Shown one piece after another: positions 46,833 to 55,722 of a stretch of DNA of 64,000 nucleotides. This DNA is from Collinsella sp. AF33-16. Lineage in GTDB: Bacteria > Actinomycetota > Coriobacteriia > Coriobacteriales > Coriobacteriaceae. A program made the translations under genes and the position numbers. Within the stretch, counting starts at the first letter, position 1. Each line of letters opens with the position of its first letter. The notes beneath the pieces are model-generated. The model did not search any database, was not told where the DNA came from, and was given only the letters and a program-made list of their open reading frames with translations. Location: the NCBI RefSeq assembly GCF_003475325.1, contig NZ_QRQC01000013.1, forward strand, positions 1 through 64,000, written 5' to 3'.

Positions 46833-46890
46833 CGAAGTCTAGTCATGCGACGTATAGCGATGCAGTAAATCTGCTACACTAGTACAACAT

Positions 46891-46966
46891 GCCTCCGTAG
46901 CTCAGGGGATAGAGCACCGCTCTCCTAAAGCGGGTGTCGACGGTTCGAATCCGCCCGGGGGCACCA
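46891..46966 (+). tRNA. tRNA-Arg(CCU)
   Basis: 76-nt cloverleaf with encoded CCA. Acceptor GCCTCCG pairs with CGGGGGC; D arm AGCTCAGGGGATAGAGC; anticodon arm CCGCT-CTCCTAA-AGCGG with anticodon CCT; T arm CGACGGTTCGAATCCGC-type with TTCGAAT. Reads AGG codons. Confidence 0.97.
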
Positions 46967-47268
46967 GAGATTTGCCGAGCCCGGTACCACCACGGTGCCG
47001 GGCTCTTCTGGTCTAAGGGCCGGATTCGGACCGTCGACACCCGCGTCACTCATTTCCCCGCGGGGGGAGTTTTCGAATCCGCCCGGGGGCACCAGAGATT
47101 TGCCGAGCCCGGTACCGCCACGGTGCCGGGCTCTTCTGGTCTAAAGGCCGGATTCGGACCGTCGGCACCCGCGTCACCAATTTCCCGGCGGGGGGAGTTT
47201 TCGAATCCGCCCGGGGGTACCAGAGATTTGCCGAGCCCGGTACCGCCACGGTGCCGGGCTCTTCTGGT
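46944..47268 (+). repeat. 128-bp tandem repeat derived from the tRNA-Arg 3' end
   Basis: TTCGAATCCGCCCGGGGG recurs at 46944, 47072 and 47200, exactly 128 bp apart. The first two units (46944-47071, 47072-47199) are full; the third (47200-47268) is partial. Each carries the tRNA 3' end, a GAGCCCGG..CCGGGCTC hairpin, and an inverted copy of tRNA bases 46930-46953 (at 47021-47044 and 47149-47172). Confidence 0.9.
46977..47005 (+). terminator. tRNA-Arg terminator hairpin
   Basis: GAGCCCGG (46977-46984) pairs with CCGGGCTC (46998-47005), then TTCT. Repeated in each 128-bp unit. Confidence 0.7.
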
Positions 47269-47290
47269 TCAATGCCATGTCAAAAATGAA

Positions 47291-47321
47291 GCGCCCGCTT
47301 GCTGGGGGAGCAAGCGGGCGC
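47291..47321 (-). terminator. Terminator of PASTA-kinase gene
   Basis: GCGCCCGCTTGCT pairs exactly with AGCAAGCGGGCGC; on the minus strand TTCATTTTTG follows. Confidence 0.85.
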
Positions 47322-47373
47322 CTGTGAGCGAATATGTTTGCGGCGAGAGCCGTAATGAGCGGTTGGGTTGCGA

Positions 47374-49335
47374 CTAGTTGGTCGTACCGGAATCGTCGCC
47401 CGTGCCCGAGCCCGAACCCGAACCCGAGCCAGAAAGTGCGACCGTCAGCGTAATCGTGCTGTCGGTAGACTGCTTGCCGGTGGGGGAGACGCCCGTAACG
47501 GTGGCGTTTTCGTTGCCGCTCACGGGGTTACCGTTCTGATCGCAGAATGCGATGTTGTAGAACCCGGCGTTGTTGAGCGCGGTAACGGCGGCGGAGATGC
47601 TCTTGCCGTACAGGTTGCCCGGAACGCTGGCTTTGCCGGACTTCTTGGCAATGACGACGGTAATCGTGGCGCCAGGCTTCTGCTTGCCGCTGGGGTTCCA
47701 GCTAATCACGGTGCCCTCGGTAACCGAATCGTTCTCCTGGTAGCTCACGTCGACGCCAAAGCCTGCCATATCGAGGGCGTTGCGCGCCTGGGCCTCGGTC
47801 ATGTCGGTCAGATCGGGGACGGAGGTGGTGTCAGGACCGCTGGAGACCTTGTACGAGATGGTCGTGCCCTTCTCGACTTCCTTACCGGGTTCGGTGCCCT
47901 GCTCAAAGACCTGGCCCTCATCGGCCTCGTTGGCCTCCTCGGAGGCGTTGCCCTTCAGGCCAACGCTTGCCAGCGCGGCTTCTGCCTGGTCCTTGGTCAG
48001 GCCGACAAGCCGGGGAACCTCAACCTTCTCGGAGGGCTTGGGGCCCTTGGAGATTACCAGGTTCACCTTGGTGCCCTTGGCCTTCTTGGTTTTGCCGTTG
48101 GGCGTCTGCTCGGCGACCTTGCCCTCGTCGATATCGTCGTTGTAGCTTTGGTCGATGGTGCCGACCTCGAGGCCGGCTTCCTTGATCTGCTCGACGGCAG
48201 TCTGCTGGTCCTTGCCCAGCACATCGGGCACGGTGACCTGCTCGCCGCCAAAGAGTCCTGTGGCAAAGGCCACCACGATACCGATGACGGCAACGGCTGC
48301 CACCACGGCGGCGATGATCTTGTTCTTGTTGGATTTGGGCTTTTCGACCTCGTAGGAACCGGTGGAGCCCGAAACCGAGCTACGGGCGGTATTCTGGCCG
48401 CTCACGCCCGAGACGGGACGTACCATGGCGCGCGTCTGATCGGAAAGCTCGCGAGTCTTGGTGGCGCCCAGCTCACCGGGTGCACCGATGATGCGCGTGG
48501 GCTCCGAGATGTTGACGGCACGGCCCGACAGGTAGCTGTTGAGCACCTGACGCAGCTCGTCGGCGGTCTGGAAGCGGTTTGCCGGGTCCTTCTCCATGCA
48601 CTTGAGGATGATGCGCTCAAGGTCGGCGTCGACACCGGAGTTGATCTGGCTCGGCGGAATAGGCAGCTCGTTGACCTGCTTGAGTGCGACCGAGATGGCG
48701 TCGTCACCGTCAAAGGGAACGCGGCCGGTGGCGCACTCGTACATCACGACGCCCAGCGAGTAGATATCCGAGGTGGGGCCGAGGTCCTGACCACGGGTCT
48801 GCTCGGGGCTGACGTAGTGGGCGGTCCCGAGCACGTTGTTGTCTTGCGTGAGGTGGCTGTTCTTGGCGCGCGCGATGCCAAAGTCCATCACCTTGATGTT
48901 ACCGTCGGGCAGCACCATGATGTTTTGCGGCTTAATGTCGCGGTGGATGATCTCGTGCTTGTGAGCGACCGAAAGCGCGGAGCTGATCTGCGAGCCGATC
49001 TGGGCGACCTTCTTGGGGTCGAGGGCGCCGTGGCTCTTGATGCCGCTCTTAAGGTCGGTACCGCGCAGGTACTCCATGACGATGTAATAGGTGTCGCCGT
49101 CCTTGCCCCAATCGTAGACGCCCACGATATAGGGGGAGGAGAGACCGGCTGCTGCCTGGGCCTCCTGCTTAAAGCGTGCGGCGAAGGTTGCGTCGCCAGC
49201 ATACTGCGGCAGCATGATCTTGACGGCAACCGTGCGGTCGAGGACCTGGTCCTGTGCACGGTAGACGGTCGCCATGCCGCCTGTCCCCACCTTATCCTTG
49301 AGGAGGTATCTTCCCCCGAGGACCCTCTGTTCCAT
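47374..49335 (-). CDS. pknB: Ser/Thr protein kinase PknB with four PASTA domains
   Basis: 653-aa membrane kinase. Kinase domain about residues 8-270: GTGGMATVYRA, VAVKIML, HRDIKPQN, MDFGIA, SPEQTRG. Juxtamembrane Ser/Thr-rich linker, one membrane helix (IIAAVVAAVAVIGIVVAFATG), then four PASTA repeats (VPDVLGKDQQTAV, VPRLVGLTKDQAEA, VPDLTDMTEAQARN, VPGNLYGKSISAAV) and a GSGSGSGSG tail. It senses muropeptides or lipid II and controls wall growth. Start 49335 follows AGGAG. Last gene of the cluster. Confidence 0.96.
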   Translation of the reverse strand: MEQRVLGGRYLLKDKVGTGGMATVYRAQDQVLDRTVAVKIMLPQYAGDATFAARFKQEAQAAAGLSSPYIVGVYDWGKDGDTYYIVMEYLRGTDLKSGIKSHGALDPKKVAQIGSQISSALSVAHKHEIIHRDIKPQNIMVLPDGNIKVMDFGIARAKNSHLTQDNNVLGTAHYVSPEQTRGQDLGPTSDIYSLGVVMYECATGRVPFDGDDAISVALKQVNELPIPPSQINSGVDADLERIILKCMEKDPANRFQTADELRQVLNSYLSGRAVNISEPTRIIGAPGELGATKTRELSDQTRAMVRPVSGVSGQNTARSSVSGSTGSYEVEKPKSNKNKIIAAVVAAVAVIGIVVAFATGLFGGEQVTVPDVLGKDQQTAVEQIKEAGLEVGTIDQSYNDDIDEGKVAEQTPNGKTKKAKGTKVNLVISKGPKPSEKVEVPRLVGLTKDQAEAALASVGLKGNASEEANEADEGQVFEQGTEPGKEVEKGTTISYKVSSGPDTTSVPDLTDMTEAQARNALDMAGFGVDVSYQENDSVTEGTVISWNPSGKQKPGATITVVIAKKSGKASVPGNLYGKSISAAVTALNNAGFYNIAFCDQNGNPVSGNENATVTGVSPTGKQSTDSTITLTVALSGSGSGSGSGTGDDSGTTN

Positions 49336-49467
49336 TCCTGCTCCTAACATAACTATTCGCTCAACGATGTGTGTAGTACCTACGATGTGGCCGCTGGGGC
49401 CGTGTGGCGCGTTGCCGCTAACTCTTCGGCCGCGGCGCGCCTCGGGTGACCGATTCGATCATGGGCA

Positions 49468-52338
49468 TCACGCTCCCTGTGCGGCGAGCGCTGCGGTCAG
49501 GACGATGCCGGCAATCTTGGCCGCCTTGACGTCGTGTTTGTCGTAATCCTCCAAGGCCACCGAGATGGCGACCATGGGTGAATCGTAAGGTGCAAAGCCA
49601 ACGAACATCGAGTTGACGTTGGTGCCGCCGGTCTCGGCCGAGCCGGTCTTGCCGGCGACCTTGACGCCGGGGACCTGGGCATCGGTGCCGGTACCGGACT
49701 GGACGACGGCGAGCATGGCCTGCTTGACCTGGTCGGCCGTGGCGGAGCTGACGGCCTGACCCAGCGAGCGGGACTGCGTGGTCTTGACCACAGTTCCGTC
49801 CGGGGCGAGTACCTGGGCTACAAAGTACGGGTCCATGACCACGCCACTGTTAGCGATGGCGGCGGCAATCACGGCGTTTTGCATGACGGTGGTCTGCGGG
49901 CCGGGCGTGTGGTCCATGCCGACAGGCTGGCCGGCGCCGGCCCAAGCGGTCTCCCACTCGGTCATGAGCGACGGGTCTGCCATGATGGAGGCCGCGGAGG
50001 TCAGGTCCTGGCCGAGCTTTTGGCCGTAGCCAAAGGCGTTGGCAAACTGCACGAGCGTGTTTGCGCCAACTTCGTTTGCCACCTGGCCAAAGACGACGTT
50101 GGAGGACACGGCAAAGGCCTGCTGCAGGCTGATGGTGCCGTAGCTCTCGTTGGCATAGTTGGTGACCGGTGCGTTGCCGATGTCCATGGAGCCGGGCGCT
50201 TGGTAGGTGCTGGTAAGGCTGGCGGTACCGGTCTCGAGTGCCGCGGAAAGCGTAACGACCTTAAACGTGGAGCCCGGCGTGTACAGCGCGTCCATGGCGC
50301 GATTGTACATAGAGCCGTCCTCGCCGCCGCCCGCTTGCAGCAGGGCGTCGATGTTGGTGTTGTCATAGGTGGGCGAGCTGGCGCATGCGAGCACCGCACC
50401 GGTACGCGGGTCGATGACCACTACAGCGCCCTTAAAGCCCTTGAGCGCCTGCTCGGCCGCCGTCTGGATACGCGAGTCGATGGTGAGCTTGGCGGTGTTG
50501 CCCGGCTGGGTCTGGCCCGCGAGCGACGCGATGGCGTTGTTCCAGCTGGAGTAATCCTTGGAGCCGGTGAGCGTGTCGTTCATGACGCTCTCGATGGCAG
50601 TGGTGCCATACTGCTGGCTCACGTAGCCAACCACGTGCGCTGCCAGGTTGCCGTTGGGGTAGGAGCGTACGTAGGTGCCGTCCTCCTGCTGCAGCGACTC
50701 GGCCAGCGTCACGCCGTCGGACGTGATGATGGAGCCGCGCTGGATGTACTTGGAGCGGGCGATGGTGTGGTTGTTGGTCGGCATGTCCTGATAGTCCTTG
50801 GCCTTGATGACCTGGACATAGGTGAGGTTGCCGATAAGGATGGCGAACAACGCCGTAAAGGCGAGCACCGCACGGGTTAGACGGTTGGCGAGCGCAACGC
50901 GGCCGAGCACGCCGGATTCAGGCGTGTCGAGCAGGCGACGGCGCATGCGCGAGCCGACGGAATGGCTGCCGCTGCCGTAGGAAGACGAGGCGGCAAAGCG
51001 CGTGCCCGTCGGGGCGGCGGCAGATGCGACCTGATCATCGGTGATGGCGGTCATGGTGCCGGTGCCGGTGAGCTCGGCCTCGCGTCCGGTCGCCTCGTCA
51101 CCGGCGCGCAGCAGGAGCGCGACGATGATAAAGCTCGCCAGCAGCGAGGAGCCGCCCTGGCTCATAAAGGGCAGGGTGACGCCGGTCAGCGGGATCAGGC
51201 GGGTTACGCCGCCAACGATCAAAAAGGCCTGGAAGCTGATGGCGGCCGTAAGGCCCGTGGCACTAAAGGCTGCGAGGTCGGATTTAGCGCGGGCGGCCGT
51301 GGTGAGGCCACGCACGGCAAAGAGCATAAACAGGATGAGCACGGCGCCGCCGCCCAAAAGACCCATCTCCTCGCCGATGGCCGAGAAGATAAAGTCGGAC
51401 TCGACGACAGGGATGTTGTTGGCCATGCCGTTGCCGATGCCAACACCGACCAGGCCGCCATCGGCAAGCGAGAAGAGCGACTGGACGATCTGGTAGCCCT
51501 GGCCCTGGGCGTCCTTAAACGGATCGACCCAAACCTGGAAACGCACCTGAACGTGAGACAGGAACTTGTAGGCGCCCACGGCTCCAACGGCTAAGAGCGC
51601 AAGGCCGATAACGACATACGAGAATCGTCCCGTGGCAACGTAGAGCATCAGCAAGAAGATGGTGTAGAACAGCACGGCCGAACCCAGATCGCGTTCGAAG
51701 ACGACGACGAGCAGGCACACACCCCACACGGCAAACAGCGGCAGCAGCAGTCGCAGGCGAGGGATCTTAAAGCCCAGGATCTTGCGGTTGGAGATGGAGA
51801 GCAGCTCGCGGTTCTCGGCCAGGTACCCGGCCAGGAACAGCACGATAAAGACCTTGGCGAACTCGCCGGGCTGGATGGTAAAGCCCGCGATGCGAATCCA
51901 GAGCTTGGAGCCCGAGATCGTGGTGCCGATAAAGATGGGCAGCATCAGCAGGATGATGCCGATAATGCCAAAGGTGTACTTGTAGCGCATGACCACGTCG
52001 AGGTTTTTGACCAGTGCGAGCGTTCCCACCATCAGGGCCACCGAGACAAACAGGATGATGAGCTGTGAGATCGCGAGAGCGGGGGCGAGACGCGTCACGA
52101 ACGTGATGCCGATGCCCGAAAGCACAAAGACAATGGGCAGGATGGCGGGGTCGGCACCGGGCGCCAAGATGCGCACGGCAATGTGGGCCGCGGCAAAGGC
52201 GGCAAAGAGGCCGATCGGTACGGCGAGCGTCTCAAAGGAGATGGCAGCGCCCGCGGTGAGGACGTACATCGCATACAGCAGGATGACGGGGAACGCCGAG
52301 GCGATGAGCAAGAGCAGCTCGGTGTTGCGGCGACTCAT
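49468..52338 (-). CDS. SEDS (FtsW/RodA) polymerase fused to class B penicillin-binding protein
   Basis: 956-aa single polypeptide. Residues 1-415: SEDS glycosyltransferase with about ten helices and the catalytic Asp in FERDLGSAV (Asp217). A Ser/Ala-rich linker follows, then another membrane helix near 490-510 (AVLAFTALFAILIGNLTYVQ) and a penicillin-binding transpeptidase: S690-TFK, S745-SN and K897-TG (as PGSTFK, SSNV, GKTGSAE). All catalytic motifs are intact with no stop between them. The ATG at 52338 has GGGAG 8 nt upstream. It corresponds to rodA plus pbpA of actinobacterial pknB clusters, joined in frame. Confidence 0.96.
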   Translation of the reverse strand: MSRRNTELLLLIASAFPVILLYAMYVLTAGAAISFETLAVPIGLFAAFAAAHIAVRILAPGADPAILPIVFVLSGIGITFVTRLAPALAISQLIILFVSVALMVGTLALVKNLDVVMRYKYTFGIIGIILLMLPIFIGTTISGSKLWIRIAGFTIQPGEFAKVFIVLFLAGYLAENRELLSISNRKILGFKIPRLRLLLPLFAVWGVCLLVVVFERDLGSAVLFYTIFLLMLYVATGRFSYVVIGLALLAVGAVGAYKFLSHVQVRFQVWVDPFKDAQGQGYQIVQSLFSLADGGLVGVGIGNGMANNIPVVESDFIFSAIGEEMGLLGGGAVLILFMLFAVRGLTTAARAKSDLAAFSATGLTAAISFQAFLIVGGVTRLIPLTGVTLPFMSQGGSSLLASFIIVALLLRAGDEATGREAELTGTGTMTAITDDQVASAAAPTGTRFAASSSYGSGSHSVGSRMRRRLLDTPESGVLGRVALANRLTRAVLAFTALFAILIGNLTYVQVIKAKDYQDMPTNNHTIARSKYIQRGSIITSDGVTLAESLQQEDGTYVRSYPNGNLAAHVVGYVSQQYGTTAIESVMNDTLTGSKDYSSWNNAIASLAGQTQPGNTAKLTIDSRIQTAAEQALKGFKGAVVVIDPRTGAVLACASSPTYDNTNIDALLQAGGGEDGSMYNRAMDALYTPGSTFKVVTLSAALETGTASLTSTYQAPGSMDIGNAPVTNYANESYGTISLQQAFAVSSNVVFGQVANEVGANTLVQFANAFGYGQKLGQDLTSAASIMADPSLMTEWETAWAGAGQPVGMDHTPGPQTTVMQNAVIAAAIANSGVVMDPYFVAQVLAPDGTVVKTTQSRSLGQAVSSATADQVKQAMLAVVQSGTGTDAQVPGVKVAGKTGSAETGGTNVNSMFVGFAPYDSPMVAISVALEDYDKHDVKAAKIAGIVLTAALAAQGA

Positions 52339-52354
52339 AAGCGGCACTCCCTTT

Positions 52355-54289
52355 CTAATTCTTATCGGAGGCTTCGGCCTCGGCGGACTGTTCGGCGGTT
52401 TTCTCGGAATCTGATTCGGAGGTCGATCCCTGATTGGTGTTGTCGCGAATCGTTTGCGCGTCGATCACCTGGCGGGTCTGCTCCTCGTCGATCTGGTGGC
52501 GGTACTTGGATATCGTGTCCTGCGCATCGTCGACACTTGTTTGCGGAATACCCGCCTTGAGGCGGTTTTGCGTGTCTTCGGGCAGGTCGGACAGCTTGAT
52601 GCTGGTTTCGCTTTCGAGCCAGTGGAGCTTGAGTCCAAGCGGCTTGCCGGGCAGGCCGCGCCAGACGGCGACATTGCCCTGGTAGGTACCCAGGTAGTAC
52701 GAGCCGGTGACACCCGTGTAGGCCCAGATGCCAGCTGCCAGCACAAAGACGAGGGCCAGGATGGCGGCGATAGTAATGTTGCGGCGACGCACGCGCTGCG
52801 CCTCGCGCATAACGCCATCGTCAACCAGGTCAACGACTACTACGGTCACGTTGTCGTGGCCGCCGGCGGCAAGCGCTGCGTCCACTAGGTTATCGACGCA
52901 GATTTGCGCGGTTGAGGACTGCGTGGCGATGTTCTCGATATCGCTATCGGGAATCATGCTCGAAAGGCCGTCGGAGCACAGGATCAGGCGGTCGCCTTCC
53001 TCGATATGCAGAGTGAAGTGGTCGGCATACATGGCGGGGTCCGAGCCCAGCGCGCGGGTGATGACCGAACGGTTGGGGTGGACGCGAGCCTCGTCTGCCG
53101 TAATCTCGCCGGCGTCCACGAGTTCTTCCACATAGGAGTGGTCGCGGGTCACGCGGATGAGCGTGCCCTCGTGGAGCAGGTAGGCGCGCGAGTCGCCCAC
53201 GTGGGCGATGGCGAGCGTGTCGTTTTCGATATAGGCGCAAGTGGCTGTGCAACCCATGCCGGGCTTGCCCAGGCCGTTCAGGGCCGCCTCGATTACGGCG
53301 GCGTTGGCTGCCTCGACGGCTGCGGCCAGGCGTGCTGCGTCGGCGGACTGCGGGGCCGTCTTGGCAATAGTCTCGACGGCGATGGAAGAGGCTACCTCGC
53401 CGGCGGCGTGACCACCCATGCCGTCGCATACGCAAAAGAGCGGCGACTGCACCAGGTAGGAATCCTCATTGTGCGGGCGTACGCAGCCAACGTCAGAGCG
53501 GGCGCCCCACATGAGTTGCGTGGTGGTGCCGGCATCATAGGTCGAGTCGGTCTCGATGCGCTCCTCGGTCAGGGGCTCAAAGCTCATGGTCGAGCCGGGG
53601 TCTTTGAGCTTGGCCTCAACGGCGGCAACGTCGATCTCGGCTGTGTCACCGGGAGAGACGGTGTCGGTCTCGGCGTTTGATTCGGAATCGCCGGCGTCCG
53701 GGGAGCCGGGCTCCTCGGACGCGCGGGCGGTCGACTCGTCGTCTTGCGGGCTGACGTCTATAGGCTCGGGCGTCGCAAAGTGCGACGGCGCGGGCGTGCT
53801 TTGCGACTGGGCGGCGGGCTCGGCCACGGCATCGGACTCGCTTGCGGGCGCAGGCTGCGGGGTCTTGGGCGCAGGGCCGTCCTCGGGGGATGGCCCCGCC
53901 TCGGGCGCCGGCGTAGACACGGGCGCAACTTCGGATGCCGGGGCTATGGGAAACGCCGGCGCGGCGGGCTCGGGTGCCGCAAACACCGCAGCGCTCTCGT
54001 TGATTGCCGCGGCGACGGGCTCTGCAAAGTGAGCTGGCGCCGAGGTTGCTTCGGGCGCTGTGGGCTGTTCCGCGGCATGTGCGCCGATGGGCGCCGCTAC
54101 GGCATCCTCTTTGTCCTCGTTATCGGCGAGATCCGAAATATCATGCGTTACATGCGAAAGAGGCAGGGAGAACACGGTGTCCTCGGGTTCCACGGGTGCG
54201 GAGCCCGCCGGAGCGGCGTGGGCCGGCGCAGCTGTGGCGGCAGCCGGTGCCTCGGTCATAGTCGCGGACTTGTTCTCCTCGTCGATCAT
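52355..54289 (-). CDS. pstP: PP2C-type Ser/Thr phosphatase (PstP/Stp)
   Basis: 644-aa. N-terminal 250 residues are acidic and Ala/Pro/Glu-rich, unlike the short N-terminus of typical PstP. The PP2C domain spans about 258-500: GARSDVGCVRPHNEDSY, FCVCDGMGGHAAGEVAS, IAHVGDSRAYLL, LCSDGLSSM, GGHDNVTVVVV with metal-binding Asp residues. A membrane helix follows (ITIAAILALVFVLAAGIWAY) and a short extracytoplasmic tail. Dephosphorylates PknB substrates. Starts with ATGA overlapping the fhaB stop. Confidence 0.95.
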   Translation of the reverse strand: MIDEENKSATMTEAPAAATAAPAHAAPAGSAPVEPEDTVFSLPLSHVTHDISDLADNEDKEDAVAAPIGAHAAEQPTAPEATSAPAHFAEPVAAAINESAAVFAAPEPAAPAFPIAPASEVAPVSTPAPEAGPSPEDGPAPKTPQPAPASESDAVAEPAAQSQSTPAPSHFATPEPIDVSPQDDESTARASEEPGSPDAGDSESNAETDTVSPGDTAEIDVAAVEAKLKDPGSTMSFEPLTEERIETDSTYDAGTTTQLMWGARSDVGCVRPHNEDSYLVQSPLFCVCDGMGGHAAGEVASSIAVETIAKTAPQSADAARLAAAVEAANAAVIEAALNGLGKPGMGCTATCAYIENDTLAIAHVGDSRAYLLHEGTLIRVTRDHSYVEELVDAGEITADEARVHPNRSVITRALGSDPAMYADHFTLHIEEGDRLILCSDGLSSMIPDSDIENIATQSSTAQICVDNLVDAALAAGGHDNVTVVVVDLVDDGVMREAQRVRRRNITIAAILALVFVLAAGIWAYTGVTGSYYLGTYQGNVAVWRGLPGKPLGLKLHWLESETSIKLSDLPEDTQNRLKAGIPQTSVDDAQDTISKYRHQIDEEQTRQVIDAQTIRDNTNQGSTSESDSEKTAEQSAEAEASDKN

Positions 54290-54702
54290 CGACGGTTCAC
54301 CTTCATGACCACGTCGCCGATCTGGACTTCGTCGCCCTCGCGCAGCGTTGCGGGCTCCACGAGCTGGCGGCCGTTGACGAGCGTGCCGTTAAGCGAGTTG
54401 AGGTCCTCGATGATGAGCGCCGGGCCCTGCAGCGAAAAGCGCGCATGCGAGGCCGAGACGAATGGTTCGTTGATGCAGATGTCCGAAGATGGCGAGCGAC
54501 CGACGATGACGGGGCCGAGCATATCTACGTGGATGCCGCGGATACCGCGCGGACCCTTGTCCACATCGATCGTCCAGATAGCCGAGTCGCGGCGCTGTCC
54601 GCGCACAAGCCCCACGCCGGTCTTCATGACGGCGAACAGGAAGATATAGAGCAGGGCGACCAGGACGATGCGGCCTGCAAAAAGGACGATATCGATGTTC
54701 AT
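54286..54702 (-). CDS. fhaB: FHA-domain protein FhaB
   Basis: 138-aa. N-terminal membrane helix (IVLFAGRIVLVALLYIFLFA) and a C-terminal FHA domain with VIVGRSPSSDI, SASHARF and DLNSLNGTLVNG, which bind phosphothreonine. In Mycobacterium FhaB (FipA) links PknB to divisome proteins. ATGA overlap with pstP. Confidence 0.94.
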   Translation of the reverse strand: MNIDIVLFAGRIVLVALLYIFLFAVMKTGVGLVRGQRRDSAIWTIDVDKGPRGIRGIHVDMLGPVIVGRSPSSDICINEPFVSASHARFSLQGPALIIEDLNSLNGTLVNGRQLVEPATLREGDEVQIGDVVMKVNRR

Positions 54703-54708
54703 AAGCGA

Positions 54709-55722
54709 CTATCCCCTAAATTCAAAGGTGCTCAGGCCAAATGTCAGCAGATCGCCGTTGCGCAGCGGGCAGCGCGTAATGCGGCGGTTGTTGACGAGTG
54801 TGCCGTTGGTGGAATTGAGGTCCTCGATCGACCAATCCGAGCCCGTAAAGGTGAGCTGGGCGTGGCGGCGCGACACGTTGGGGTCGCGCAGGGCAATGTC
54901 GGAAACTGAGCGCTCGCGACCGATGGTCACCTGTGCGGAGGTGATGCTATGGCTCTCGCCGCTCACGACGTCGACGAGCTGGGCGAGCGGGCGCTGCGGG
55001 GCGCGAGTGCTCGCCATGTTGGAGGCGATGCCGGCTGCGGCGCCTAGGCCCACGGCGGCACCGGTCGCGGCGGCTCCGCCCATGCCGGCAAGCGCGTCGC
55101 GCGAGATGGTCTGCGGCACCGGGATGGGTGCGGCGGCGGGGTCGGGGACGCTAGGCGCGAAGGGGTCTGCCGTGGCAAGCGGGTCAGGAGTGGCGGCGCG
55201 AGGCGTCGGCTGCTGCTGGGGCATGGCGGCGGGGCGCTGCTGCTGCGGGGCAGCAAACTGCTGCTGGCCGGCGCGCGGGGCGCTGGCGGCACGGCTTACC
55301 GCGGAGTTGTTCTGGCCCAGGCCGTTTTGATAGGCGCGCTCTTCTTCGTACAGGCGGCCGAGCGTGGGGGCATCGACGTTCTCGGCAAAGACCGAGAACT
55401 TGCCGGCGCGCAGCTGCGGATCGATCATAAAGCGCACGAGGGGCTCGCCGACAAAGACATAGCGGCGCTTTTCGGCCTGCGCCTTCACAAACTCGCGGAC
55501 CTCGCGCGAAAGCTCGGGGTAGAACGGGGCGAGCATGGGATCGTCGTCGGCGGCGATCAGGATGGTATAGAGTGCCGGCGCCGTGTTGACGCCGTTAATC
55601 ACCAGAGTCTGATCCTCCATGTCGCGAGCGGCCTGCTTGGCAAGCTTCTTAAAGGAGAACGGGGCACGGGTGGCACCGAAGATGCCGGCCACGTGGTCCT
55701 CGAAGATGTTCAGGAAGTTCAC
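54709..55722 (-). CDS. fhaA: FHA-domain protein FhaA (DUF3662 + FHA)
   Basis: 337-aa. N-terminal DUF3662 domain (about 1-130: MNFLNIFEDHVAGIFGATRA, MEDQTLVINGVN), Gln/Pro/Ala-rich linker, and C-terminal FHA (ITIGRERSVSDI, VSRRHAQLTF, DLNSTNGTLVNN). In actinobacteria it binds phosphorylated MviN/MurJ and controls lipid II flipping. GTG start overlaps the kinase stop (GTGA). Confidence 0.94.
   Translation of the reverse strand: MNFLNIFEDHVAGIFGATRAPFSFKKLAKQAARDMEDQTLVINGVNTAPALYTILIAADDDPMLAPFYPELSREVREFVKAQAEKRRYVFVGEPLVRFMIDPQLRAGKFSVFAENVDAPTLGRLYEEERAYQNGLGQNNSAVSRAASAPRAGQQQFAAPQQQRPAAMPQQQPTPRAATPDPLATADPFAPSVPDPAAAPIPVPQTISRDALAGMGGAAATGAAVGLGAAAGIASNMASTRAPQRPLAQLVDVVSGESHSITSAQVTIGRERSVSDIALRDPNVSRRHAQLTFTGSDWSIEDLNSTNGTLVNNRRITRCPLRNGDLLTFGLSTFEFRG

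Noticed and set aside
46934..47377. 147-aa open frame over the tRNA-derived tandem repeat
   Set aside because: The frame is open only because the 128-bp unit repeats; no ribosome-binding site and it includes tRNA sequence.
47368..49347. 659-aa open frame antisense to pknB
   Set aside because: Long only because high-GC genes leave antisense frames open; no motif or start signal.
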